From: Treponema sp.
GTDB lineage: Bacteria; Spirochaetota; Spirochaetia; Treponematales; Treponemataceae
Assembly (NCBI GenBank): GCA_003447785.1
Contig: DLYJ01000124.1
Coordinates: 1 to 12,473 of the forward strand
Length of the DNA stretch: 12,473 bases
Direction of reading: 5' to 3'
The translations under genes and the position numbers were made by a program. Each line of letters opens with the position of its first letter. Position 1 is the stretch's first letter. Below the pieces are notes generated by a model, which made no database searches, was not told where the DNA came from, and saw only the letters and a list, made by a program, of their open reading frames with translations. Below are positions 1-8,057 of the stretch, in pieces.

Positions 1-2582
1 GACGGCCTTGCAAGTTCGGTTGCAAGCTTTACACGCTGAGCTTCTCCTCCACTCAATGTTAAAGCACTTTGTCCAAGTTGAATATAGCCCAGGCCCACAC
101 TTTTTAAAGTTTCCAGTTTTCTTGAAATATGAGGAATGCCTGCAAAGAAATCTGCGGCTTCTTCAATTGTCATGTCCAGCACGTCAGAAATGTTTTTGCC
201 CTTGTAACGCACATCAAGAGTTTCCTGATTAAAGCGTTTGCCCTTGCAGACATCACACTGAATGAATACGTCAGGCAAAAAGTTCATTTCGATTGTAATT
301 GTACCGGCGCCCTGACAGTGCTCGCACCGTCCTCCCTTAACATTAAAACTGAAGCGGCCGCCCTTGTACCCCCGGGCTTTTGAATCAGGAAGACTTGCAA
401 ACAGCTCCCTTATACTGTCAAAAACACCTACATAAGTCACAGGGTTACTGCGGGGAGTGCGTCCAATGGGACTCTGGTCGATGTTTATTACTTTGTCGAT
501 ATTTTTGATGCCGGTAATTGACTCATACCGGCCTGCCTTGTAGTCAGTGCGCATAAGTTCATTGCTTACCACAGGATAGAATACGTCGCTCAAAAGGGTG
601 GATTTTCCGCTGCCGCTTACGCCTGTAATACAGGTAAAGGTTCCCAGAGGAATGTCTACGTCAACATTTTTTAAGTTGTGTTCAGTTACGCCGCGGATAT
701 TGATGAATTTGCCGTTGCCCTTACGCCTTTCTTTTGGAATTTCCATGTAGAGAGAGCCGTTGAGGTACTGGCCCGTAACACTTTCCTTTACGGCCATAAC
801 CTGTTCAGGAGTACCGCTGGCAATTACGTTTCCGCCGTGCACACCTGCTCCCGGTCCAATATCTACGACCCAGTCTGCAGTGCGTAAGGTCTGCTCGTCG
901 TGTTCAACAACGATTACTGTATTTTTAAGGTCACGAAGATAGGTCAGAGTTTCGATAAGGCGCTGGTTGTCACGTTGATGAAGACCGATACTCGGTTCAT
1001 CAAGGATGTACATTACGCCTGTAAGTCCGCTTCCAATCTGAGTTGCAAGGCGGATACGCTGTGCTTCCCCGCCGCTCAATGTGCCGGCAGAACGCTCAAG
1101 GGTAAGATAATCAAGACCTACATTTTTTAAGAATGAAAGACGGGCCCTGATTTCCTTTAAAATCTGGGCTGCAATGAGTTTTTCTGTTTCTGTGAGTTTG
1201 AGGCTGTCAATAAAATCAAGACTTTCAAGAACGCTGAGGGCACAAAGTTCAATAATGTTTTTACCGCCCACAGTTACACCCAGGGCTTCCTGACGGAGTC
1301 TCTTTCCGTGACAGCTTGTACACTCGCTGACAGACATAAACTTTTCTTCCATGCGAACACGCTGGGATTCGCCCCAGGCTTCCGCATGACGGCGCTTCAT
1401 GTCTGCAATTACACCAATCCAGGGACGGCGGTATTCAGAAAATCCTTCTCCGCTCTGCTTGCGGTAAATCCAGTGCATTTCCTTTGATTCGTCGCCGTTC
1501 CACAAAAAGTCGTACTGTTTTTTCGTCAAATCCTTAATCGGAGTGTCCAGGGTAAATCCGCCTGTTTCGCTTACGGCTCCAAAGAGGGATTTATTCCATT
1601 CGCTGTCCGGATTGTAAAACGGAAAAGCACCTTCGTTAAAACTCAGGCTGTCGTCCGGGAGAATCTTTTTTAAATCCCACTCCATCTTTTCGCCGATACC
1701 CGTACATTCCGGGCAGGCACCGAAAGGATTGTTGAATGAAAATAAGCGGGGCTGCAGTTCCGGAATGGAAATGCCGCAGTCAGGACAGGCATTTTTCTGG
1801 CTGAAGAAAACTTCGTCTTCGTGCCAGCCCTTTTCGCTGTCGTCTTCGACGCGGCGGAGCACAATGATAATTCCATTTGAACTCTGCAAGGCGGTTTCTA
1901 CGCTTTCTGCAAGGCGTTTTCTGGATTCGTCCTTTATTACGATGCGGTCAACAACGATTTCGATTGTATGTTTTTTTTGCTTGTCCAGCTTTATCGTATC
2001 ATCAAGTTCAACCATGAGGCCGTCAATGCGCGCGCGGACAAAACCTGATTTCTGTGCGTCTTCGAGGATTTTCTGGTGTTCACCCTTTTTGCCGCGGATA
2101 ACCGGTGCAAGCATTGTGATTCTCGTGCCTGCTCCCCAGCTCATGATTGAATCAATAATCTGGTCTTCCGTCTGTTCCTTGATTTCGCGGCCGCAGTTGG
2201 GACAGTGAGCGTGTCCGATGCGGGCAAACAAAAGACGGTAATAGTCGTAAATTTCTGTAACCGTACCCACAGTTGAACGGGGATTATTGTGAGTAGTTTT
2301 CTGTTCGATTGAAATTGCAGGGCTCAGACCTTCGATAAGGTCAACATCAGGCTTGTCCATGCTGCCGAGAAACTGGCGTGCGTAACTGGACAGGCTTTCC
2401 ATGTAGCGGCGCTGACCTTCGGCAAAAAGAGTATCAAAAGCAAGAGAAGACTTTCCCGAACCGGAAAGTCCCGAAATCACAACTAATTTGTTGCGTGGAA
2501 TTTCTACGCTTATGTTTTTTAAGTTATGTTCTCTGGCGCCCTGAATAACAATCTTTTCGCCAGAAACCTTATTTATATTCAT
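1..2582 (-). CDS. uvrA: UvrA, excinuclease ABC subunit A (3' end cut off by the window)
   Basis: ATPase that, with UvrB, scans DNA for bulky lesions and loads UvrB in nucleotide-excision repair; cytoplasmic. About 860 codons are visible in one open frame; the family is usually about 940 residues, so roughly the last 80, including the second Walker B, lie outside the window. Seen: first Walker [10 protein letters not shown] (K44), an insertion-domain zinc module with two CxxC pairs (ACPDCG and ACPEC, about residues 265-295), first signature TLSGGEAQR (about 500) followed by [13 protein letters not shown], second Walker [10 protein letters not shown] (K660), second zinc finger CEHC-x19-CDVC (about 750-775), and second signature [18 protein letters not shown] at the window edge. 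The start ATG is preceded by GAGGT at 2593-2597 with a 10-nt spacer. It lies 27 bp after trpS on the same strand with no promoter seen between, so it is probably cotranscribed with trpS. No SOS box is evident, but I could not scan for one. Confidence 0.97.
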   Translation of the reverse strand, partial: MNINKVSGEKIVIQGAREHNLKNISVEIPRNKLVVISGLSGSGKSSLAFDTLFAEGQRRYMESLSSYARQFLGSMDKPDVDLIEGLSPAISIEQKTTHNNPRSTVGTVTEIYDYYRLLFARIGHAHCPNCGREIKEQTEDQIIDSIMSWGAGTRITMLAPVIRGKKGEHQKILEDAQKSGFVRARIDGLMVELDDTIKLDKQKKHTIEIVVDRIVIKDESRKRLAESVETALQSSNGIIIVLRRVEDDSEKGWHEDEVFFSQKNACPDCGISIPELQPRLFSFNNPFGACPECTGIGEKMEWDLKKILPDDSLSFNEGAFPFYNPDSEWNKSLFGAVSETGGFTLDTPIKDLTKKQYDFLWNGDESKEMHWIYRKQSGEGFSEYRRPWIGVIADMKRRHAEAWGESQRVRMEEKFMSVSECTSCHGKRLRQEALGVTVGGKNIIELCALSVLESLDFIDSLKLTETEKLIAAQILKEIRARLSFLKNVGLDYLTLERSAGTLSGGEAQRIRLATQIGSGLTGVMYILDEPSIGLHQRDNQRLIETLTYLRDLKNTVIVVEHDEQTLRTADWVVDIGPGAGVHGGNVIASGTPEQVMAVKESVTGQYLNGSLYMEIPKERRKGNGKFINIRGVTEHNLKNVDVDIPLGTFTCITGVSGSGKSTLLSDVFYPVVSNELMRTDYKAGRYESITGIKNIDKVINIDQSPIGRTPRSNPVTYVGVFDSIRELFASLPDSKARGYKGGRFSFNVKGGRCEHCQGAGTITIEMNFLPDVFIQCDVCKGKRFNQETLDVRYKGKNISDVLDMTIEEAADFFAGIPHISRKLETLKSVGLGYIQLGQSALTLSGGEAQRVKLATELARP

Positions 2583-2609
2583 CAGATAAATAACCTCAAA
2601 ACCCGCCTG

Positions 2610-3695
2610 TTAGATTTCCATGTTCATTACATGGCGAACTTCAATGAGTGTTTTCTGTGCAATTTCTCTTGCCTGTTCAACACCCCGGTTAAGAACTTTT
2701 CGGATGTATTCAGGATCTTTTTCCAGTTCAGCGCGCTTTTCGCGTAAAGGACGCAATTCCTTGTTAAGGGCTTCTGTAAGGCAGTCCTTGAGCATTCCGC
2801 CGCCACCGTTTCCAATGTTTTTTGCGATTGCTTCAGGTTCTTCGCCTGTACAAAGGGAAATTATGCGAAGTAAATTTGCAACTTCAGGGCGTGTTTCAGG
2901 TTCGTAAGTAATTTCACGCTGACCGTCAGTCTTTGCCTTTTTGACAAGTTTTGCTGTTTCATCTTCGGTCGCACTGAGCATGATTGTGTTTCCCAGGGAT
3001 TTAGACATTTTTGCGCTGCCGTCAAGACCCATAATCATAGGAGTTTTTGACAGAAGTGCATGGGGTTCCGGGAAAACAGGATTTTCCGGACAGAATTTTT
3101 TGTTGAATCTCTTTGCAATCAGGCGTGCAACTTCAAGGTGGGGAAGCTGGTCCTTTCCTACAGGAACTACATTTCCCTTGCAGAAAAGAATGTCCACTGC
3201 CTGGTGAACGGGATATGTAAGCATACCTGCATTTACAGACTTCATTCCTGACTTGATTATTTCGTCTTTTACAGTCGGGTTACGGTCAAGTTCGGCACTT
3301 GAAACTAAAGTCAAAAACGGAACCATGAGCTGGTTTGCTTCTGGAACATGGCTGTGAGGATAAATACATACGTTTTCGCCCGGTTCAATTCCTGCGGCGA
3401 GATAGTCGATTACCAGCTGTTTTGTGTTCTGGCTGATTTTGTCGAATGCGTCGTGGTCAGTCAAAACCTGGTAGTCTGCAATAAGAATCATTGTGGGAAC
3501 ACCAAGTTTTGAAAGTCGAACGCGGTTCTTTAATGAACCGAAATAATGACCGATGTGAAGGCGGCCTGTGGGGCGGTCGCCTGTGAGCACACGGTATTTT
3601 TTAGGATTTACAAGAATATCCTGTTCAATTTTATTACTTTGTCTGACAGCTTCTGCCAGGATTTTATCTGCGTTGTTTTCTACTTCTTCTGCCAT
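2610..3695 (-). CDS. trpS: Tryptophanyl-tRNA synthetase
   Basis: Class I aminoacyl-tRNA synthetase that charges tRNA(Trp); cytoplasmic, essential. 361 residues. The HIGH-type motif is TGRLHIGHYFGSL (H47-H50) and the KMSKS loop is AKMSKSLGN (K229-S233). The stretch GMLTYPVHQAVDILFCKG and the following VPVGKDQLPHLE fit the TrpRS tryptophan/ATP pocket region. The N-terminus carries about 33 residues before the usual start of the fold (RVLTGDRPTG); this extension is in frame, starts from an ATG preceded by AAGGAT at a 6-nt spacing (3702-3707), and sits just behind a strong promoter, so I accept it as real. The predicted leader is only about 19 nt, too short for a T-box. uvrA follows 27 bp downstream and probably shares the transcript. 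Confidence 0.97.
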   Translation of the reverse strand: MAEEVENNADKILAEAVRQSNKIEQDILVNPKKYRVLTGDRPTGRLHIGHYFGSLKNRVRLSKLGVPTMILIADYQVLTDHDAFDKISQNTKQLVIDYLAAGIEPGENVCIYPHSHVPEANQLMVPFLTLVSSAELDRNPTVKDEIIKSGMKSVNAGMLTYPVHQAVDILFCKGNVVPVGKDQLPHLEVARLIAKRFNKKFCPENPVFPEPHALLSKTPMIMGLDGSAKMSKSLGNTIMLSATEDETAKLVKKAKTDGQREITYEPETRPEVANLLRIISLCTGEEPEAIAKNIGNGGGGMLKDCLTEALNKELRPLREKRAELEKDPEYIRKVLNRGVEQAREIAQKTLIEVRHVMNMEI

Positions 3696-3720
3696 TTTTT
3701 TATCCTTTTTGTGAATAAAG

Positions 3721-3749
3721 ATTATACAGAAAAACGGCAGTTACTTCAA
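3721..3749 (-). promoter_or_regulatory. sigma70-type promoter of trpS-uvrA
   Basis: On the minus strand a perfect -10 TATAAT (3721-3726) lies 17 bp downstream of TTGAAG (3744-3749), which matches the -35 consensus at 4 of 6 positions. The predicted transcription start is near 3714, giving a leader of about 19 nt that contains the Shine-Dalgarno. The -35 overlaps the TGA stop codon of the upstream binding-protein gene (3746-3748). Confidence 0.75.
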
Positions 3750-5311
3750 TAAAGGAGATTATTTTTAAAGGCGTAATCAAGACCGTCCTTATTCCAGCTG
3801 CCGCCGCCCACCTGACGGAATTCATCAAGCCAGGTTTTCCAGGCATCCGGAGTAAGTTGGCGCTTACCGATTACAAATTCAACAACACCCTGTTCAAAAA
3901 ATCTCTTTACATCCGCATTCGGGACAGGCATGGCGTCACTTCCGATTGCAGGTGTGTACGGAAGTTTATCCATCTGTTTGAGCACATCAAGGGAACTCAT
4001 TTTCTTTTTTGAATATTCACAGATGTATGTTGGATAGCGTGAATACAATTCAACATCGCTGTTGTAGAAAACGTATGCGCGCAGCTGTGTGTAAATCTGC
4101 ATTTCTGCCTTTGTAAAGCCCTTCTTCGGATTGGGAATGCCCTTTGTAGTTGGAATTCCATTTTCGTCAAAGACGTAGTTAACTCCTTCCTGGCCCCAGC
4201 CGAGAAGATAATAGCCTTCGTCGCTGCTCATCCATTCAAGGAGTCTGGCGATGGCTTCTTTTTTTGCCTTTTTCTTTCCTGCCTTAGCACTCAAAGCAGT
4301 AATTCTGTATCCCTGGATAAAGCATCCGGTTGAACTTTCACCCCGGGGGCCTTTAGGCGGATTGATTACAATCCACTCGCCGTCCGGAAAGTTTTTGTCA
4401 AAGGGCTTGTAGTTTCCTTCCGCCGCCAGAGCAGCGTTCTGTTCCCGCATACAACCGAATTTTCCCTGTTTCCATGAACCACGGAAGTCGTCTTTTTTGT
4501 AGACAAGCCAGTTAGGGTCGATTACATGTGCATCACAGAGGGATTTTACATATTCAAGGGCTTCATAGTATTCGGGACGGAATACGTTGAGGCCGGGATG
4601 TTCTTTTTTGAGCGACCAGGTTCCTTCAACACCGAAGGCACCCATCAGTGGTTCAAAACGGCGTCCCAGCCCGTCCTGGTGGGTATACTGTTCGATAAAG
4701 GCTCCGAAACCGTAAGTATCTTTTTTACCGTTACCGTCAGGGTCGTTGAAGGTAAATGCCTTCATGACTTCAAGAAATTCTTCCGTAGTTTCAGGAACTT
4801 TAAGGCCGAGTTTGTCGAGCCAGTCCTTGCGGATTACAAGCCCCTCATTTCTCGGAATCGAGCCCGGACTTGCAAGACCGTATGAAATACCGTTTACGGT
4901 TGTGTAACGGCGGCTGTTTTCATCATACATGATTGAAGTTCTCTTTGGCATTAGCTCATACATGTCGTCAACAGGAGCAACGAGCTTGTTTTTAACCAGC
5001 ATGAGCCACGGTTCGCGGTTTACGGTAAACAAATCGGGAAGTGATTTTGCGGCAGCGGCGGCGTTGATTTTTACATCCCGGTCTTTTTCGCTGGAAGGAA
5101 GCATTGTAAGTTTTAAATCGATGCCCAGCTTTTCCCGCACGATATCATAGACAATCCAGTCGGACGGAGGGTCGCCGGCTTCGCTTACGGTTCCTCCGTA
5201 CCACATGTCGATTTTAATCAGCTTTTTTGAATCTTTCTTTGCGCCGGTCAAAAAAAAGCCTGCACAAACAACACAGAAAGTCAGTGCAAAAATTTTATTC
5301 AGTTTTTTCAT
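3746..5311 (-). CDS. Exported extracellular solute-binding protein, LplA-like (ABC sugar uptake)
   Basis: Predicted periplasmic or surface-held binding protein of an ABC importer; LplA-type relatives usually serve oligo- or polysaccharide uptake, but the ligand here is unknown. 521 residues from the chosen start. Residues 1-24 form a signal peptide (MKKLNK, hydrophobic 7-22, then LTGA). The mature part has bilobed binding-protein features: LPDLFTVNREPW (91-102), GISYGLASPG (141-150), VIRKDWLDKLGLKVPETTEEF (split over 159-179), and the Ca-type loop DPDGNGKKDTYG (190-201), typical of this family. The frame is open upstream to 5446, but that extension overlaps folC and puts 45 residues before a clean signal peptide, so I start at 5311. 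No Shine-Dalgarno precedes this ATG. No permease or ATPase genes adjoin it, so it is an orphan component in this window. Family call is firm; the substrate is not. Confidence 0.85.
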   Translation of the reverse strand: MKKLNKIFALTFCVVCAGFFLTGAKKDSKKLIKIDMWYGGTVSEAGDPPSDWIVYDIVREKLGIDLKLTMLPSSEKDRDVKINAAAAAKSLPDLFTVNREPWLMLVKNKLVAPVDDMYELMPKRTSIMYDENSRRYTTVNGISYGLASPGSIPRNEGLVIRKDWLDKLGLKVPETTEEFLEVMKAFTFNDPDGNGKKDTYGFGAFIEQYTHQDGLGRRFEPLMGAFGVEGTWSLKKEHPGLNVFRPEYYEALEYVKSLCDAHVIDPNWLVYKKDDFRGSWKQGKFGCMREQNAALAAEGNYKPFDKNFPDGEWIVINPPKGPRGESSTGCFIQGYRITALSAKAGKKKAKKEAIARLLEWMSSDEGYYLLGWGQEGVNYVFDENGIPTTKGIPNPKKGFTKAEMQIYTQLRAYVFYNSDVELYSRYPTYICEYSKKKMSSLDVLKQMDKLPYTPAIGSDAMPVPNADVKRFFEQGVVEFVIGKRQLTPDAWKTWLDEFRQVGGGSWNKDGLDYAFKNNLLY

Positions 5312-5318
5312 AATAAAA

Positions 5319-5347
5319 AGTCTAGCACAGGATTTTAAAATTGAAAA
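5319..5347 (-). promoter_or_regulatory. Candidate promoter of the solute-binding-protein gene
   Basis: On the minus strand TTTTCA (5342-5347), a 17-bp spacer, then TGC-TAGACT, an extended -10 (hexamer 5319-5324). Matches are only 4 of 6 for each hexamer. The -10 ends 7 nt before the ATG, so the predicted start of transcription is at about 5312, essentially at the start codon. This fits the missing Shine-Dalgarno but remains inference. Confidence 0.4.
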
Positions 5348-5379
5348 ACAAAATTTCATTCCCTCCGAAAGCCGTAAAC

Positions 5380-5408
5380 TTTTCATTTTTGATTGAATTT
5401 CATATACT
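5380..5408 (+). promoter_or_regulatory. Candidate promoter of folC
   Basis: TTTTCA (5380-5385), 17-bp spacer, then TATACT (5403-5408). The -10 ends 6 nt before the ATG at 5415, so transcription would start at or beside the first base of the start codon. The -35 hexamer is identical to that proposed for the divergent binding-protein gene, and the two -35 boxes lie back to back within the 103-bp intergenic region. Confidence 0.45.
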
Positions 5409-5414
5409 GTGCCC

Positions 5415-6788
5415 ATGAAAAATACCGCAAAAGACAAGGACCTCATTCAATTTGAAGAATGGCTTAATTCATTTTTGAACTTTGAAAAACTGCCCCAGAA
5501 AAACATGTTCTGGCTGGATACGATGCAGCACTACTGCTCCCTTCTGGACAACGTACAGGATTTCTGCCCGTCGGTTCATGTGGCAGGTTCAAAAGGAAAA
5601 GGCTCTGTCTGCGCGATGATAAGTTCAATTCTCGAAGTAGCAGGCTACAAAACAGGACTTTACACTTCTCCCCACATTATAACCTTCCTGGAGCGCATCA
5701 GCCGTAACCAAAAACTTCTTTCAAAAAAAGTCTATAAAAAATCCGCCGCACAGCTCAAAGAATGTGTAGAAAAGGAATTGAATTCAACCAGCTCAAAAGA
5801 CCGCCGCCCCATAACCTGGTTTGAACTTGTAACGCTCTACGCCTTTTTGTGCTTTAAAAATGCAAAAATGGATTATGCAGTTTACGAAACGGGTCTGGGG
5901 GGAAGACTGGACGCAACAAATATCGTAAACCCGAAAGTCTGCTGTATCGGCCCGATTGAACTTGAACACACCGAATTCTTAGGCGACACAGTAGAAAAAA
6001 TCGCCGCCGAAAAGGCAGGAATCATAAAACCCGGTACACCTGTTTTTGTTCAGGCGCAGGAAAAGGATTCGGTAAGAAAAGTGTTTATCAACAGGGCCAA
6101 AGAGCTCAACGCGCCCATTTATTTTGTGGATGAAGTATGCAAGTGTTCAATAAAGTATACATCTTCACACTCTTTCAAGCAAAATTCCTTTATGGAAATC
6201 GAAATTAAGTCAGATTTTTTCAGGAGACCGGTTAAAACAAAGCTCAAGTTTACAGGCGATGTCCAGGTAAATAACGCGGCTTTGGCGTCTCTTGCAGTAA
6301 AATCGATGCTCCCGGATATCGATGAAAAAATAATTGAAAAAGGTCTGGCCAGGGCAAGTCTTCCGGGACGTTTTGAATTATCAAAACCGCCGAGAAAATT
6401 CAAAAAATGCCTTTCAATCATTTACGACGGAGCCCATACTTTTAACAGCATCAGCCTTACCATGCAGACCGTCCGTGAACTTTTTGCGGATAAAAAAATT
6501 GTCCTGCTTTTTGCCTGTGCCAGGGACAAGGATGTGGATTCAATCGTACCCCTGTTCAAAAACCGTTTTGAGAAGGCCTTTATTACGATTCCGGGGCTTG
6601 TAAAGCAGTCGGATTTACAGAAAGTTGAACAGGCTTTTATAAACAACGGAATTGAATTCAGCGCGGACAGTGACTTTAAGGCTCAGATTGTAAACGCCCT
6701 CACCTTTGCAAGCCAAACAAAATCAATTCTGCTCATTACAGGTTCATTTTATCTGGTTTCAGAAGCAAAAAAGTGTCTGGGTCAGTAA
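5415..6788 (+). CDS. folC: Folylpolyglutamate / dihydrofolate synthase
   Basis: ATP-dependent Mur-ligase-like enzyme that adds glutamate to folates (and in many bacteria to dihydropteroate); cytoplasmic. 457 residues, close to the usual 420-450. Seen: P-loop GSKGKGS (58-64), GLYTSPHI (81-88), YETGLGGRLDATNIV (157-171), EHTEFLGDTVEKIAAEKAGIIKPG (start 184), LPGRFE (316-321), DGAHT (338-342) where the family usually has DGAHN, and LLFACARDKD (364-373) plus a C-terminal ITGSFYLVSEA. Start choice: ATG at 5415, although a GTG two codons earlier (5409) is in frame; neither has a Shine-Dalgarno, and the GTG lies directly after the likely -10. It diverges from the binding-protein gene and converges on alr with 4 bp between stop codons. 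Whether it has both DHFS and FPGS activity cannot be told from sequence alone. Confidence 0.95.
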   Translation: MKNTAKDKDLIQFEEWLNSFLNFEKLPQKNMFWLDTMQHYCSLLDNVQDFCPSVHVAGSKGKGSVCAMISSILEVAGYKTGLYTSPHIITFLERISRNQKLLSKKVYKKSAAQLKECVEKELNSTSSKDRRPITWFELVTLYAFLCFKNAKMDYAVYETGLGGRLDATNIVNPKVCCIGPIELEHTEFLGDTVEKIAAEKAGIIKPGTPVFVQAQEKDSVRKVFINRAKELNAPIYFVDEVCKCSIKYTSSHSFKQNSFMEIEIKSDFFRRPVKTKLKFTGDVQVNNAALASLAVKSMLPDIDEKIIEKGLARASLPGRFELSKPPRKFKKCLSIIYDGAHTFNSISLTMQTVRELFADKKIVLLFACARDKDVDSIVPLFKNRFEKAFITIPGLVKQSDLQKVEQAFINNGIEFSADSDFKAQIVNALTFASQTKSILLITGSFYLVSEAKKCLGQ

Positions 6789-6792
6789 GGCC

Positions 6793-7959
6793 TCACACAC
6801 CTTCAATAAAAACCCGGGGAACCCTTTTTGAAACGCCGCAGGTAATTTCGTAGCTGATTGTCTTTGTATCGTCTGCAATTTTCTGAGCGCTCTGAAGGGC
6901 ACCGCTTTCTTCAGGACCAAAGAACAAAACCTTGTCCCATCTTTTGACATCATTATTGTCAGGGCCAAGGTCAACCATGCACTGGTCCATGCAGATCCGT
7001 CCACAGACAGGATATTCCCGGCCGCCGATTGTTACTTTAAGGCTTACCTTGTCCTGATTAAAGCAGCGGAAAAGTCCGTCCGCATATCCCACCGGAAGAA
7101 CTGCAATTTTTGTTGGCTTTTTGCTTGTCCATTTACGGCCGTAGGAAACGCTCATTCCAGGGGCAAAGTCGCGGATGGCGCAAACTTCGCTTTCCAGGGC
7201 CATAACAGGCTTGAGTTCAATGTCAATTCCGAGCTTTTTGAGGGTCTGGCGGTCAAAATCTCCGGGATAATAACCGTAAACAACGATTCCCGGGCGGCAC
7301 ATATCAAGGTGCATGTCAGGCCTGAGCAGCGTCAGTGCAGAGTTTGCACAGTGGCGAATTCCGGGGTCAATGCCTGCGTCCTTTACGTTTTGAACTGCGC
7401 TCATAAACTTTTTGAACTGCCCTTCCGTGTACTTTATGTCAGATTTTGAATTACAGTCAGCAACGGAAAAATGCGTACACATTCCGCCGAGCTTAAGGCT
7501 TTCAGTTGAATTAATATATTCTGCAACCCTTCCCGCATCTTCAGGAAGACAGCCGATTCTTCCCATTCCGCTGTCTACAGCCAGGTGAACGGCAAAGTCT
7601 TTTTTACCCTGGGCTTTACACTCACGGGCAATACCGTCGATGTATTCATTATCAAAAACAAGGGGCGTCAGGTTGAATTTAACAAGGTCAGAAAATTCAG
7701 GCGGCTGGCAGAGACTTAAAAGCAGAAGCGGAACCGTAATTCCGGCATTTCTAAGTTCAATTCCTTCGTCAACTGTTGCAACGGCAAGGTAATCAACGCC
7801 GAGTTTTACGGCTTCCTTTGCGCAAACCACAGCGCCGTGACCGTATGCATCCGCCTTGATGGCAATACACATTTTTGCGTCCGGTGAAATTCGTTTTCTA
7901 AGCTGGATTATATTATTTTGTAGATTTTTCAGGTAAATTTTTGCGACAGTGGCTCTCAT
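6793..7959 (-). CDS. alr: Alanine racemase
   Basis: PLP enzyme interconverting L- and D-alanine, supplying D-Ala for peptidoglycan; cytoplasmic. 388 residues, normal for the family. The PLP lysine is K35 in AIKADAYGHG, with Y39 in the same motif. The second catalytic tyrosine is Y273 in SVSYGRKW. Other family landmarks: HLAVDSGMGRIG (125-136), RHCANSA (202-208), RPGIVVYGYYP (222-232), LPVGYADGL (288-296), GRICMDQCMVDLG (320-332) and the C-terminal SYEITCGVSKRVPRV. The ATG at 7959 is the natural start because the first strand and helix of the barrel begin immediately (MRATVAKIYLKNLQNNI), yet no Shine-Dalgarno precedes it. It diverges from the lipoprotein gene; its tail faces the tail of folC with only 4 bp between. 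Confidence 0.97.
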   Translation of the reverse strand: MRATVAKIYLKNLQNNIIQLRKRISPDAKMCIAIKADAYGHGAVVCAKEAVKLGVDYLAVATVDEGIELRNAGITVPLLLLSLCQPPEFSDLVKFNLTPLVFDNEYIDGIARECKAQGKKDFAVHLAVDSGMGRIGCLPEDAGRVAEYINSTESLKLGGMCTHFSVADCNSKSDIKYTEGQFKKFMSAVQNVKDAGIDPGIRHCANSALTLLRPDMHLDMCRPGIVVYGYYPGDFDRQTLKKLGIDIELKPVMALESEVCAIRDFAPGMSVSYGRKWTSKKPTKIAVLPVGYADGLFRCFNQDKVSLKVTIGGREYPVCGRICMDQCMVDLGPDNNDVKRWDKVLFFGPEESGALQSAQKIADDTKTISYEITCGVSKRVPRVFIEGV

Positions 7960-7968
7960 GATTTTTTT

Positions 7969-7997
7969 ATCATAGTTTTTTGTCAGATATTATTCAA
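7969..7997 (-). promoter_or_regulatory. Promoter of alr
   Basis: On the minus strand TTGAAT (7992-7997), a 17-bp spacer, then TATGAT (7969-7974), 5 of 6 matches to the -10 consensus. Only 9 nt separate the -10 from the ATG, so the predicted 5' leader is about 2-3 nt. The -35 sits inside the 8-mer TTATTCAA (plus strand 7990-7997), which recurs at the divergent promoter. Confidence 0.65.
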
Positions 7998-8028
7998 TCG
8001 CCTTTGTATTTTGGCTGCTGTAACCTTG

Positions 8029-8057
8029 TTGAATAAATGTTGTATTAAAGATATAAT
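8029..8057 (+). promoter_or_regulatory. sigma70-type promoter of the lipoprotein-thrC pair
   Basis: TTGAAT (8029-8034), 17-bp spacer, perfect TATAAT (8052-8057). Predicted transcription start is near 8064, leaving about 22 nt of leader that includes a run of nine A and the Shine-Dalgarno AGGA at 8075-8078. Confidence 0.75.

Noticed and set aside
1729..2208. 159-codon open frame on the plus strand inside uvrA
   Set aside because: It lies wholly antisense to clear UvrA coding sequence, is Ser/Arg-rich low-complexity, and resembles no family; it is a shadow frame.
3696..3745. T-box leader for trpS
   Set aside because: The predicted leader is about 19 nt and the upstream gene ends at 3746; no specifier loop or antiterminator could fit.
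5352..5403. AATTTCAT repeated at 5352-5359 and 5396-5403 in the folC/binding-protein intergenic region
   Set aside because: Short, AT-rich, not symmetric about either promoter; chance is a sufficient explanation.
5312..5446. N-terminal extension of the solute-binding protein to 5446
   Set aside because: It would overlap folC and put 45 residues ahead of a well-formed signal peptide. A GGAGGG lies near an in-frame ATG at 5359, but only 1 nt away, too close to serve it.
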